Shown piece by piece: positions 16,119 to 25,515 of a stretch of DNA of 39,837 bases. The stretch comes from a virus: positions 1 through 39,837 of IMG/VR virus record IMGVR_UViG_3300022751_000027; one strand, written 5' to 3'. A program made the translations under genes and the position numbers. Positions within the stretch are counted from its first letter, which is position 1, and the number at the start of each line of letters is the position of its first letter. The notes under the pieces are model-generated. The model made no database searches. It saw only the letters and a program-made list of their open reading frames with translations, and was not told where the DNA came from.

Positions 16119-16555
16119 AATTCGAACTCCTTTAAATAATCCTCTAATTTTTCGCCATAAATAGATAAAACTAAATGTGCATTTTCTTTTGCAAAATTAA
16201 AACCTTTACATAAAAAAACTACATGTAAAACTATATCAAAATATCCCGCTCGCCACATAAAACTATGCGTATTAGCTTGGTTAACCTGTTCTAAATTATT
16301 ACTTGCTATCCATTTTAATATCTGCAAATTAACTAAATGTGATAATGCTACAATATTAGCTAAATAAAATGTATTAGTAGGCATAGCAACCATTGAGCTA
16401 AATATTAGCTCATAAAGTTGTTTATCTTCTAATTTGCCATTATCTTTTACATCATCAAAGCTTTGTATGACATCATAAAGAGAAATAAGCCAAACCATAG
16501 CATCTTGTGGAAGCTCTAAAAGAGTTAATTGTTCTTTTAAAATATCATTGTTCAT
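16094..16555 (-). CDS. Conserved virion-region protein, gp14-like position
   Basis: A 153-aa helical protein. The block WRAGYFDIVLHVVFLCKG followed by NAHLVLSIYGEKLEDYLKEFE is a recurrent pattern in P22-type phages between the tail needle and gp7-like genes, the position of P22 gene 14, which acts in assembly of the ejection apparatus. Its 3' end overlaps the gp7-like start by 25 nt. The assignment is positional; the fold is unknown. Confidence 0.65.
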   Translation of the reverse strand: MNNDILKEQLTLLELPQDAMVWLISLYDVIQSFDDVKDNGKLEDKQLYELIFSSMVAMPTNTFYLANIVALSHLVNLQILKWIASNNLEQVNQANTHSFMWRAGYFDIVLHVVFLCKGFNFAKENAHLVLSIYGEKLEDYLKEFELCPILVQE

Positions 16556-16562
16556 TATTTGC

Positions 16563-17072
16563 CTAAAATAAAGCTAAAAATCTATCTGTACCATTATCAT
16601 TTATTTTTACCCACTTAGTAGGGTTTCCAGCACTTGGAGCATTAGTCAAAGTACCAATACTAACACCGCTATAATCATTTAAGCTTATATCTGTACTGAT
16701 AAAGTCCGCATTATGTATTGTTAATGTATCTATTATAGCAGTTCCGCCTGTTATTGCTACGGAATTAGCATCTTGTGTTGACATTGTGCCTAATGTTGCT
16801 AAAACCGCTTGAATGCTAGTTATATTGCCTTGAATTGTAGTAATATTACTTTGAACTACTGCTAAATCTGCATTTATATCGGCTACACTTACTTGTAAAG
16901 CTGTAATACTCGCAGTAAAGCTATCCGTTAAAGCTTGCACGCTTTCAAAATCTGCTGGTATTTCTGTATTAACTTGCTTTATCAAATCCTCAAAAGCCTT
17001 AATCATTCTAGCATTATTATTAAATACTTCTGCTAATAAATTACGTGGGATTGTATTTGGTAAATTAGACAT
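16563..17072 (-). CDS. Tail needle, gp26-like
   Basis: A 169-aa protein directly after the gp10-like gene. The N-terminus contains PNTIPRNLLAEVFNNNARM, comparable to the P22 gp26 tip that plugs the tail hub. Residues about 45-95 are a heptad-like repeat (VSVADINADLAVVQSNITTI) typical of the trimeric coiled-coil needle shaft. A small C-terminal beta knob follows. It is shorter than P22 gp26 (233 aa). It seals the portal channel and pierces the outer membrane at infection. Confidence 0.78.
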   Translation of the reverse strand: MSNLPNTIPRNLLAEVFNNNARMIKAFEDLIKQVNTEIPADFESVQALTDSFTASITALQVSVADINADLAVVQSNITTIQGNITSIQAVLATLGTMSTQDANSVAITGGTAIIDTLTIHNADFISTDISLNDYSGVSIGTLTNAPSAGNPTKWVKINDNGTDRFLALF

Positions 17073-18495
17073 TTAATGCCTCTAACCTTGCCTCTAGTCT
17101 TGCCACTGATATAAAAGCATCGCTATTACCTCTAAACTTTTGAATCCGCCAACGCTTCATATATCCTTGCTGTAGCCATGCTACTTTACGTATAGTATCG
17201 CCTATTTGCCCTACTACTGCCGTTTTTTCTAAACTCCAATTCAAACCGTCATTACTGTAGCTAGTCCAAATAACTGGTTTAGTATTGTTCGCAACACGCC
17301 CAGTTAAACATAATAGTTCTAGTTCATGGAATATTACGCCTGTACTAGCATTATATGTAATACCCGTGCTAAATTCCCAACGACAATCGTTGCCCCAATG
17401 TGAACTAATATTACTAACTAAATAGCCAATTCTTTCTTCGGTTTTATGTATGCAAAGCCATTTATCATATATATATGTAAAATTGTTAGCTAGATATTTG
17501 CCTGTAGCATTAAGTCCGCTTTGTAATATATGCCAAGTAAATACACCAAATATTTTACTAGCGTATGCATCAAATACTAATGTTCTATCAGGCAAATGCA
17601 CTAATAAAAACTCTTGGTTGCCGTCTATTTTTTGCTCTAACTGAACATCTGATAATTGAGTATCAGGATAGCTTTTAATAATTTGATTAATGCCCTCAGT
17701 AGCTATCATCACGGCTTGTCCATTACTAGCTAAATATATACTTGGCGTTTCATTTTTACCGCTACCAATAAAGGCGATAGCTTCCTTGAAAAAACATACA
17801 CAGTTTAAACCTAAAGCACCTTTTTGAATTTGCGCACCCTCAATGCGTGCAAATGGGAATAAATCCCCTCCCACATTGTCAAAAGTTTCAATTGTGTATC
17901 TGTTTACTGCACTTATTTCATTTCTAATTTTGATTAACCTATAAATAGGGTCGGGGTCTGCCTCACTACTTCCGTATTTCAAGGGATTAATAGCGTATGG
18001 GTCGTTTAAATCTGTAACTATTAAATACTGTCCGTCTGTGAACATAAAATAACCGTCTACCCAAACAGTATCCCTAATTGAACCTAAATCCGTGTCTGTA
18101 AGCTGTGTTAAGGTAAATGTATCATAATAATATACCCTACTTCCTGAATTAATTGCCAGCCTATCCACACCATAAGTAAATCTAGCTGTTAATCCTCCGC
18201 CCACATCTCCAAGCAAAGTAAAGGTAAAATCTGCATTTATCCTTACAAAATTAGAGCCAAAAACACCATATAGGACATTATCCCATACAGTTAAACCTCT
18301 ACAACTTCCATACTCGTGCGTACCGCCCTCTACTATTCCATAAGCTTGGCGTAAATAACCATTACTTAAATTATTAGCCGTGCTTGCTCCTAATCCTGCC
18401 TCCATAGCTACAGGTATTAGATTAATAGGGTAAGCAGTTCTAAAATCAGCGTTAGAATCGGTATAAATGCCTTTAAGGATTAATATTTGTGTCAT
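17065..18495 (-). CDS. Packaged-DNA stabilisation protein, gp10-like tail hub
   Basis: A 476-aa protein, close to P22 gp10 (472 aa). Family-typical start: LKGIYTDSNADFRTAYPINLIPV, then YLRQAYGIVEGG, and internal beta-propeller-like repeats (GSGKNETPSIYLASNGQAV). It forms the hexameric hub below the gp4 ring, where tailspikes and needle attach. It overlaps both neighbours by one to eight nucleotides. Confidence 0.9.
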   Translation of the reverse strand: MTQILILKGIYTDSNADFRTAYPINLIPVAMEAGLGASTANNLSNGYLRQAYGIVEGGTHEYGSCRGLTVWDNVLYGVFGSNFVRINADFTFTLLGDVGGGLTARFTYGVDRLAINSGSRVYYYDTFTLTQLTDTDLGSIRDTVWVDGYFMFTDGQYLIVTDLNDPYAINPLKYGSSEADPDPIYRLIKIRNEISAVNRYTIETFDNVGGDLFPFARIEGAQIQKGALGLNCVCFFKEAIAFIGSGKNETPSIYLASNGQAVMIATEGINQIIKSYPDTQLSDVQLEQKIDGNQEFLLVHLPDRTLVFDAYASKIFGVFTWHILQSGLNATGKYLANNFTYIYDKWLCIHKTEERIGYLVSNISSHWGNDCRWEFSTGITYNASTGVIFHELELLCLTGRVANNTKPVIWTSYSNDGLNWSLEKTAVVGQIGDTIRKVAWLQQGYMKRWRIQKFRGNSDAFISVARLEARLEALNV

Positions 18496-19430
18496 TATGG
18501 TGCAGTGTAGCCTTGTGCATTTACAAATACACCACCAGTTACAGCCGTCAAAAGTGCTACCTCAAGTAATGTGTTAGCAGTGCTTTTAATTGGCGAGGGT
18601 AAAGTTATATTAGTTATTGATAAAGGTGTTATTTGTAGTTTCATACGCCAAATAACAGTTCCGCCCGCCCCGTCTCTTATGACAATTTCGGTAGTTCCGC
18701 CTAAAGTATCGCTGGCTAACTGCAATGCTGTAATGTAATTTCTTATGCCTGCACCTGCCGCCGCCTTAATCGTTACTGCTGTAGTAGTATTTGCTATTCC
18801 TCCGCTGGCAGATACATACGACCAATCTAACTCAGGTATAGAATAAGATTTCATTATTAAAGCACCCACAGTGCTAGTAACTAAATCCGCAGTGTCGTTA
18901 TCCGCTACCGCTGTATAATTCGATGTTTTCGCCCTACCTGATACTCTTACAGGATTGCCTGAAACCGCCGCATCATGTGCAGCTTGACCGCCTGTAATTG
19001 TAGCGGTTGCTGTAGTAGTAGTTGCTGGTAAATATGATATGGGTTCATATTGCGGTTTAATATACCATGTTGTAGAACCGCTTGTAACTGATGTACATCT
19101 AACTCTAAACCAGCGATAGCCTAAAGTTGTAACCCAAGCATACGCAACATCGGCATTAATTGTTAATGTACTTTCAACAGTCGCACCATTCGAGCGTTGA
19201 ACTGATAAAGTTTTCCAATTTCCGCTAGTGCCGTCCCAAGCTCCTGTTTCGTCTTGTCCTGCATCATTTGAAACCTCAAATATAACAGCCAATGCACTAG
19301 CACTATTGCTTACCATTTCAATACTACATGATGAGTAACCATCAACAAATACGGCTATATAACTTCCTGCACCACTAGCAGTACTTATTACTCCGCTGGT
19401 TAGTACAGGAACTCTACGTAATCCACTCAT
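18495..19430 (-). CDS. Structural protein, probable head fibre/decoration
   Basis: A 311-aa, Thr/Ser/Ala-rich beta protein. The N-terminal half resembles an adhesion-type beta sandwich (SGVISTASGAGSYIAVFVDG). The C-terminal half (SITNITLPSPIKSTANTLLE and onwards, ending GGVFVNAQGYTAP) resembles TNF-like receptor-binding domains found in virion proteins. It is inserted between the gp4- and gp10-like genes, where P22 has none, so it is an accessory surface component. Confidence 0.65.
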   Translation of the reverse strand: MSGLRRVPVLTSGVISTASGAGSYIAVFVDGYSSCSIEMVSNSASALAVIFEVSNDAGQDETGAWDGTSGNWKTLSVQRSNGATVESTLTINADVAYAWVTTLGYRWFRVRCTSVTSGSTTWYIKPQYEPISYLPATTTTATATITGGQAAHDAAVSGNPVRVSGRAKTSNYTAVADNDTADLVTSTVGALIMKSYSIPELDWSYVSASGGIANTTTAVTIKAAAGAGIRNYITALQLASDTLGGTTEIVIRDGAGGTVIWRMKLQITPLSITNITLPSPIKSTANTLLEVALLTAVTGGVFVNAQGYTAP

Positions 19431-19432
19431 AA

Positions 19433-19903
19433 TTAAATCCTATAAATATTATTAGTTTGCTGGTCGTATCTTAATCTAAATACCCCATTAGCTAATATTG
19501 TAGTTGGCAAACCCACACCAGCAGTTACACCGTTTAATGTAAAACTTAAGGCTGTTATGGTTTGAGTGCTGTTTACTAAAAATTCTTGCTGGTCTACTAA
19601 AAAAGCTACAGGAGGCAATACAAGCGTGCCAGATGCTAAAGTTCCAGCTGGTGTAATTATCAGCCATATATTATCTGAATAGCTTTGAACAGTACCAATT
19701 AAACCAATTTGTATACTAAATCCAGTTGCTGGACTTGCATATTGCTTAGTATTTAAATTGCTAGGCGATGCATTTTCATTAATAAATGTAAGTAGACTAT
19801 TTAAACTTGTTCGCCGTTCATCGCCGTTGGCGGTACTATAAAGCAATAATTGGTCTGCTGTGCTTAGAGTATCAACACTAGCTAATTGGTTAATTGTTGT
19901 CAT
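19433..19903 (-). CDS. Structural protein, 156 aa
   Basis: Starts MTTINQLASVDTLSTADQLL followed by YSTANGDERRTSLNSLLTFI, a phrase common at the N-terminus of small phage virion/tail-associated proteins. The rest is a beta-rich jelly-roll-like domain. It overlaps the gp4-like gene by 4 nt. It may be a fibre or decoration partner of the 311-aa protein next to it. Confidence 0.65.
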   Translation of the reverse strand: MTTINQLASVDTLSTADQLLLYSTANGDERRTSLNSLLTFINENASPSNLNTKQYASPATGFSIQIGLIGTVQSYSDNIWLIITPAGTLASGTLVLPPVAFLVDQQEFLVNSTQTITALSFTLNGVTAGVGLPTTILANGVFRLRYDQQTNNIYRI

Positions 19904-20382
19904 GATTTTTCTATAGTTAAATTGGTTGAATTAGAAATCTCTAAGCCATCAACTGGGTTAGGTAAAAATAGATTATTATTGCCATAATGCCTATTACCAG
20001 CCCCTGCAGGAGTAAAATAATCTCTTTGCATTGGTACAGGTTTAACAAGTTTGTTTAAGGCTTGGTTATAAGCCTGCCTAGCATTTATTTTAGTTTCAGG
20101 CATTACCATTTTACCAAAGCTAGGGGCTAGCCTTATAGCTAAATTTAAGTAGATTGCTTCATTCATAAAATCAGGAACTCCACTATTTTGGTTAATATCA
20201 TTAGTATTAATATCAGATAAATTATAGCCAATATTAATACCTGTGCTATTCCATAAAGCAATCATAGCATCAAGTTTATTTAATGCTATCTCAAACTGCT
20301 CGGGCATCATGTCATATGTATAACTACTAAGCCCAAGCTCATTAAAAGCATAATCGATTAACTGCTTTTTAGTCCAACTCAT
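19900..20382 (-). CDS. Tail accessory factor, P22 gp4-like
   Basis: A 160-aa protein (P22 gp4: 166 aa). It starts SWTKKQLIDYAFNELGLSSY, and FEIALNKLDAMIALWNSTGI and LNLAIRLAPSFGKMVMPETK are family landmarks. It forms the ring that extends the portal after packaging. In P22, gp4 also has murein-hydrolase activity; no catalytic site can be assigned here. Confidence 0.88.
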   Translation of the reverse strand: MSWTKKQLIDYAFNELGLSSYTYDMMPEQFEIALNKLDAMIALWNSTGINIGYNLSDINTNDINQNSGVPDFMNEAIYLNLAIRLAPSFGKMVMPETKINARQAYNQALNKLVKPVPMQRDYFTPAGAGNRHYGNNNLFLPNPVDGLEISNSTNLTIEKS

Positions 20383-20645
20383 AGGTTATCTTCGCTTACT
20401 TCTTTTGCTTTGTTCTTGGTAGATTGCTTATTCGTCTCAACCTCTAGTGGTGCATGTATAATTACCTCTTTAGGCTTTTTACTGTCTAAATACATTTGTG
20501 TTGGATTTAAACCCCAGCCCTCAGCTACATAACTAGATACTTCGCTTTCATCAACTATAATATAATCATAATCAATATATCCAATTCTAGGCTCGTAATG
20601 TTTATGTACGCCACCTAATTTATAAAGCATTGTTGCATTTTGCAT
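20379..20645 (-). CDS. Small head-region protein, 88 aa
   Basis: The start MQNATMLYKLGG was chosen for AAGGA 8 nt upstream; an ATG seven codons earlier overlaps the preceding gene and has no SD. It contains YIIVDESEVSSYVAEGWGLN, a phrase frequent in small proteins encoded just after phage coat genes, and a lysine-rich disordered tail. Function unknown. Confidence 0.7.
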   Translation of the reverse strand: MQNATMLYKLGGVHKHYEPRIGYIDYDYIIVDESEVSSYVAEGWGLNPTQMYLDSKKPKEVIIHAPLEVETNKQSTKNKAKEVSEDNL

Positions 20646-20658
20646 AATAATATCCTTT

Positions 20659-21246
20659 TTAAGCACCTAAAGCCACATTCCATAAGCCAGTTGCAACACA
20701 TTCAAATACGCAACCTTTTGCGGCCGCAACTGCAAAACCTGCATTCGCTGCCCCAGTTCCTATACTTTCGCCTGTTTGTGGGTATATTGTAGTGCTGTTA
20801 GCTGTAGCATTATATACAGATACTCGCTTGCCAACCGTTCCAGCTGGTAATAATGCACTATCCGCAGCAGTTGCAACTGTAGTAATACGATTAATATTTC
20901 CTGTTAGTTTTGTTGCTCCAGTTTGCCCGCCACCAGCCAATGCGGTTAAGCCTGTTGCTACTGCATAAGGTCTAGCGGTTAAAGTTGGTTGTGTACCAAA
21001 ATCATACTCAATATCTCCAGCATTGCTGGCTTCAATACGTAAATTAGTTGCTACTGCATATGTGGTATAAACCGAACCACCACTAATAGTAGTAGTTAAG
21101 GCTAATTGTTGCCCTTGCGTACCACTTGGAGACGGCGAAGTTATTATATAAACCTTAGTATCTCCGCCACAAAACGAACCAATAACCAAAGATTGTCCAG
21201 CAGTTAAACTAATATCTACTGTGCCTAAACGTGCTAAAAATGCCAT
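20659..21246 (-). CDS. Structural protein next to coat gene, probable head decoration
   Basis: A 195-aa Ala/Thr/Gly-rich beta protein with no charged domain. The C-terminal half (NINRITTVATAADSALLPAG and following, ending FECVATGLWNVALGA) matches a repetitive beta-sandwich type often encoded beside phage coat genes. It lies 10 nt after the coat gene, so high expression is expected. The decoration role is inferred from position and composition. Confidence 0.65.
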   Translation of the reverse strand: MAFLARLGTVDISLTAGQSLVIGSFCGGDTKVYIITSPSPSGTQGQQLALTTTISGGSVYTTYAVATNLRIEASNAGDIEYDFGTQPTLTARPYAVATGLTALAGGGQTGATKLTGNINRITTVATAADSALLPAGTVGKRVSVYNATANSTTIYPQTGESIGTGAANAGFAVAAAKGCVFECVATGLWNVALGA

Positions 21247-21256
21247 GATAAAATCC

Positions 21257-22528
21257 TTAAACTTGGTTAAATAAAATGATACCCGACATTTCAGGCTGTA
21301 AATTAACTACACCAAAAAAAGTGTCCCAGCGATATTTAGTTTTCATTGTATTAATATCGTAAAACTTCTGCATAGTTAATTCTATACCATTGTCTGTCAT
21401 ACCAGTCTTAACCGCTGCACCTGCCTCCATTGGAATAGCATATCTGCCCGGCAATAATTCAATGCTTTTATCTAACCAAAATGGGTTAACTTGTGTTGCA
21501 GCAGTATTTAAGAATGTAACCACCGCAGTTGTTGCTGGTGTTGCTGTAACATTTTGGTACGCTAATTCCGCATCTGTTCCGCCTTGTCCACTAATAATAG
21601 GAGGGCTTATTGTGTAAGTTCCTGCTCCACCAGTAGCACCTGAAACTTGAGCTATAATACGGAATGTTTTTAACTGTCCTGTATCTTGCTTGGTAATATG
21701 ATGCACTGCATTAACACCTGCAATAGTAAATGCGTCGCCCACCCTTACTGTACCACTAGACACGCCCAAAACAATATTTTGATAGCGGTTGTCTTTTAGT
21801 GATGTTTCGCCAGTGGCTGCTGTAGTCATCGCAACTGGCGTGTAGTATTGGTTAGAACCATTAATTGTTACAGTAACTCCAGCCGCTGCTAATAATCTTG
21901 TACTGTAATCTAATAAATACGTGTCAAATTTAGAAACTCTACCAATAAAACTTTCTTCATAAGCAGTTAAAGATTTGCTATTATCTAAAGTTCTTGCACC
22001 TAAATTGCTAGCCATGCCTGCATAATCTCGGCTGTTTAGGGCTAGTTTTCTACCTAAAGATTGAATGCCCTGCTCATTCATGATTGTATTAGCGAGTGCC
22101 ACATCATCAAAGCCAGTCGCTGCAACAGTACGCTTTACTACTAAAGTAGATTGATTACAAATTACCGCAGTTACTGCCAAATTAATATCACTAGCCAATT
22201 TTTCCGCAGCTGCTTCACCTAAACGCCCTTCTTGCATTTGGTCTCTAAGCTCTGTAGCACTTAAAACTGCCGTGCTGTGTTTTTGATAACCTAAAGTTGA
22301 TGGCACAGATAGCTGTGTAGCATCATCAAAGTTGGCGGTAGCATCTGTACCGTCATGCGACTGTGCAATATACGGCATTGGTCGCCATATTGTATTATTT
22401 GCACGTTCCGCCTGTACATCAGGCATGTTATATTTTTTAACTAATTTTGAAAGGACTAACTGGTCGTTAAACTTTTCTAAAATATCCTCAAACGCTACAA
22501 TTTCCTCTTTACTAAAACTATTTGACAT
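21257..22528 (-). CDS. Major capsid protein, P22 coat-like
   Basis: A 423-aa protein (P22 gp5: 430 aa). N-terminal helix SFSKEEIVAFEDILEKFNDQ, then WRPMPYIAQSHDGTDATANF and TQLSVPSTLGYQKHSTAVLS, which are P22-coat landmarks. The middle (about 225-325) is Thr/Gly-rich and could correspond to the insertion domain. It forms the T=7 shell with the scaffold protein encoded just upstream. Confidence 0.92.
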   Translation of the reverse strand: MSNSFSKEEIVAFEDILEKFNDQLVLSKLVKKYNMPDVQAERANNTIWRPMPYIAQSHDGTDATANFDDATQLSVPSTLGYQKHSTAVLSATELRDQMQEGRLGEAAAEKLASDINLAVTAVICNQSTLVVKRTVAATGFDDVALANTIMNEQGIQSLGRKLALNSRDYAGMASNLGARTLDNSKSLTAYEESFIGRVSKFDTYLLDYSTRLLAAAGVTVTINGSNQYYTPVAMTTAATGETSLKDNRYQNIVLGVSSGTVRVGDAFTIAGVNAVHHITKQDTGQLKTFRIIAQVSGATGGAGTYTISPPIISGQGGTDAELAYQNVTATPATTAVVTFLNTAATQVNPFWLDKSIELLPGRYAIPMEAGAAVKTGMTDNGIELTMQKFYDINTMKTKYRWDTFFGVVNLQPEMSGIILFNQV

Positions 22529-22530
22529 AG

Positions 22531-23358
22531 TTATTTACCTTTTAATGTTTTTTTGTACGCAAACAGTTCTGTATAATTGCCTGTCTGTTCTGCTTTAGCA
22601 CGTAACTGCTCTAATTTCTTATCTGCACTTACTGCCTTAACATTTGGACTAGCATTTACTTTACGTTCTGCTGGCGGTACTGTTTTTGTTGTTTTCATTT
22701 TTATTTTTTCCTCGTGTTTAGCAATTGCAACTAGAAACTTAGCTTTGTCGGTAATGCTTGCCAATTCTTCGGCTACATCTTCATCACGACCTAATGCATA
22801 AATTAATTTCGTTGGATTATCAGCATATAAAAGCACCATATTCAACTGTTCAAGGTTAAATACCTCTTTTGCAACGGTTTCAGCCTCATTAAATTTTGCC
22901 CTATCTACATTTAATTTGGGTATATTTTCATTGTAAACCTGCAATTTATTATTAAACTCCGCCTTTTGCTGGTCTAACTGCTGTTGCTGTGTTTGCTTAA
23001 CACTTTCTATTTTATGTTTTTGACTATGCCAATTATCAAGTGCTTTTTCGTAAGCGTCATCATCGTAATCAAATTCCGCTAGTTTTGGCTTAGTTGGTAG
23101 CTCAAGATTTTCATCAGTTGGATTATCTTTGCTTAACTTCGCCTCTAACTCTCTAATCCTTTTATCTTTCTCACGCTCACGCTTTCTAAAATCCTTTAAA
23201 AGGCTTTTCTTTTCTTCTGAATTTTCCTGTTCTTGTTCTTCGCTTTCTTCTTCGGCTTCCTCTTGTTCAGTTTCTGCCTCCGCTTCTTGCTCATTCTCAA
23301 GCTCAGTATTTTCAGTTTCAAACTCTTGCATTTCTTGCTCTTGATTTTCTATTGTCAT
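22531..23358 (-). CDS. Scaffolding protein
   Basis: A 275-aa protein between the portal and coat genes. Extremely acidic N-terminus (glutamate runs, residues 1-55), a lysine/arginine helix (KSLLKDFRKREREKDKRIRE), long coiled coils, and a basic C-terminus (LRAKAEQTGNYTELFAYKKT), which in P22 gp8 carries the coat-binding helix-turn-helix. The start MTIENQEQEM was chosen for GAGG 5 nt upstream; a longer frame overlaps the portal gene. Confidence 0.82.
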   Translation of the reverse strand: MTIENQEQEMQEFETENTELENEQEAEAETEQEEAEEESEEQEQENSEEKKSLLKDFRKREREKDKRIRELEAKLSKDNPTDENLELPTKPKLAEFDYDDDAYEKALDNWHSQKHKIESVKQTQQQQLDQQKAEFNNKLQVYNENIPKLNVDRAKFNEAETVAKEVFNLEQLNMVLLYADNPTKLIYALGRDEDVAEELASITDKAKFLVAIAKHEEKIKMKTTKTVPPAERKVNASPNVKAVSADKKLEQLRAKAEQTGNYTELFAYKKTLKGK

Positions 23359-23368
23359 ATAGTCCTCG

Positions 23369-25450
23369 TTATTGTAATGCCACGGCTGGCGGTTGTTGTG
23401 CATTTGCTGGAATTTGCTCGGCATTTGCGGTTGATTGTTGTTGCTGTAAATGCTGTAATACAGTATCTACAACGCTTATTTGTGTGTTTATATTACTGTT
23501 ATCTATATCAGATATTGTTTTAGCAGTATCTGCTTTTGTTTTATCAATATCTGCTAATGTTTTTTGTGCTTGTATTATATTTTTCTCGGTTTCAGATTGC
23601 AAATATTGTGCTTGTGGTTCAGGCTGTTGATTTTGTAATAACTCCTGCTCTTCCTCATTAGGCTCTATAACCTGCATTTTTACTAATGTTTTTCTAAAGT
23701 ATTTGCGTGCCTCTTCTAAGCCCTCGCCCTGCATATTCATTAGAATTAAGTTGCTTACTACTTGCTGTGTAGTAGGGTCTGCTATCATTGGCAACATTTG
23801 GCTTAAGGCTCTAACAGTAGCACCTCGCTTGCTATCGCTTGTTGCACCAATAATTACTTTAACATCTAATTTTGCGGTTGATATATCATTACGTAATATA
23901 GCTAAGTCATCATTTACATATGGTTCATTAAGTGTAAAGTAAGCAATATTGCCCTCTTTATCCATACTCTTAAGTTTTCTACCCTCTTGAACATATATTT
24001 CTTTTGCCATTTCAAGCCATATTTCAGCAGTTCGTTTACGTGCTTTAGCCATATTTGACATATAGTTATATGTCATCATATCTAACCTAGATTGTTGTAA
24101 CTCTATAGCTAAACCGCTAGTATTAGATTGCACTTCATTAGCTTGTTCAGGGTTGCCCAGTATATCCTGCATATCCTGTTCGCTAACTTGCATTAATCCT
24201 GCCATTGCTGGCGAAATGCTTGGCGGTTTGGTATATGAAAGTGGAACGGCTGGCATTGGATTGCCGTTTATATCTAACTCTTGATTGATTAATAAATATG
24301 GATTATTTGTTACATTGTCATTCGCCCACATCTCCTCATGCCCTGCTATTTGTTGAGGTGTAAGAATAGGTTTTTCAATAGAACTATAACTAGCAATATC
24401 AACTAACTTACTAATCTCTACATTTTTAATTACCTGTGCATCTCTAGCTAATCTAACATGCCCCTCTATTCTTTCTATTCCGTCAATATAGCAACGCTTG
24501 CCAAAATATGGAATAATAGGAATAGATTTACCAGCAACATATCCGCAATCTTCAAGAATAGAGCTACCACCTAATAAGTATTTATGTACCTTAGTTTTTT
24601 TAATATCTTTTTTCTTGATTTCTTTATAGCCTAACTGCTTTAATTCTTTTTTGTATTTATTTAAATCTGTTTTTTCTTTGTAGTCTGATTTATAAAGTTT
24701 TTTAATATCTTGTTCACCCGCTAAGCCTTGATAAAAGAATACTGTGTCTTTTGCTTCTTCTTTTACATAATATTCAACTACTGTAACAGTGTCATCATCT
24801 GCCCAATCCCAATTAGGAACTGTTATAGCATTTTCGCCCCAATTTGCTGGGTCATCGTCAAACTCTTCTATATACTCATCTCTAGCCATTTTATTTACGA
24901 CCATGCAAGCTTTAGCATCGCTTTTATCAGCTCGTACTGAATGACTAAAAAAGATAGATTTATCAGCATCAACAATAGGTTCAAATACTATTCGTTGTGC
25001 TTCGTCATCTTCGTCCTCATCATCTAAGTATTGAGTAGTTAAACGCCAGCCTCCCATACCGCCCGTTACACCCTCCCATAAAGCATTATCAAAGCTTTCA
25101 GGAGCATTGCTATCGTTTTCATCAGCCCGCATTATTGAAGTACAGGCATCTGCTAGCTTATCGTTGCTATCACGTGGAATAAATGTAGTATCAATTGTAT
25201 TGTTAAAATACTCATTGATAATTTTCATGCATGAAATTTGTATCTTATTTATTTCTAATTTAGGGCGATTGGCGAACTGTTGACTTAACCAACCCTCCCA
25301 TTGCGCACCTTTTACACTAACAAAACGTCTGTCAGATAGGCAGTTTTCCCGCTCTTCTTGGCATGATGATACAGCCACAGTAAATTGCTTACGTGCAGTG
25401 TTAAATATATCATCTAAATTACTATCGCTTTGCTCTATATCATCACTCAT
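23369..25450 (-). CDS. Portal protein, P22-like
   Basis: A 693-aa protein (P22 gp1: 725 aa). Family landmarks: FTVAVSSCQEERENCLSDRR, then WEGWLSQQFANRPKLEINKI, WEGVTGGMGGWRL, and PIIPYFGKRCYIDGIERIEG. The C-terminal about 100 residues are helical and Q-rich, matching the P22 portal barrel. The 12-subunit ring docks the terminase and later gp4. The ATG at 25450 was preferred over 25468 because GGA precedes it. Confidence 0.92.
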   Translation of the reverse strand: MSDDIEQSDSNLDDIFNTARKQFTVAVSSCQEERENCLSDRRFVSVKGAQWEGWLSQQFANRPKLEINKIQISCMKIINEYFNNTIDTTFIPRDSNDKLADACTSIMRADENDSNAPESFDNALWEGVTGGMGGWRLTTQYLDDEDEDDEAQRIVFEPIVDADKSIFFSHSVRADKSDAKACMVVNKMARDEYIEEFDDDPANWGENAITVPNWDWADDDTVTVVEYYVKEEAKDTVFFYQGLAGEQDIKKLYKSDYKEKTDLNKYKKELKQLGYKEIKKKDIKKTKVHKYLLGGSSILEDCGYVAGKSIPIIPYFGKRCYIDGIERIEGHVRLARDAQVIKNVEISKLVDIASYSSIEKPILTPQQIAGHEEMWANDNVTNNPYLLINQELDINGNPMPAVPLSYTKPPSISPAMAGLMQVSEQDMQDILGNPEQANEVQSNTSGLAIELQQSRLDMMTYNYMSNMAKARKRTAEIWLEMAKEIYVQEGRKLKSMDKEGNIAYFTLNEPYVNDDLAILRNDISTAKLDVKVIIGATSDSKRGATVRALSQMLPMIADPTTQQVVSNLILMNMQGEGLEEARKYFRKTLVKMQVIEPNEEEQELLQNQQPEPQAQYLQSETEKNIIQAQKTLADIDKTKADTAKTISDIDNSNINTQISVVDTVLQHLQQQQSTANAEQIPANAQQPPAVALQ

Positions 25451-25515
25451 TGTTACATTTCCATACATTTAAGTACATTTTAGCACATTTGTAAAAAAAG
25501 AATAGTATTTTTTAT

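Noticed and set aside
23129-23344. Serine/cysteine-rich plus-strand ORF
   Set aside because: Antisense shadow of the Glu/Lys-rich scaffolding gene.
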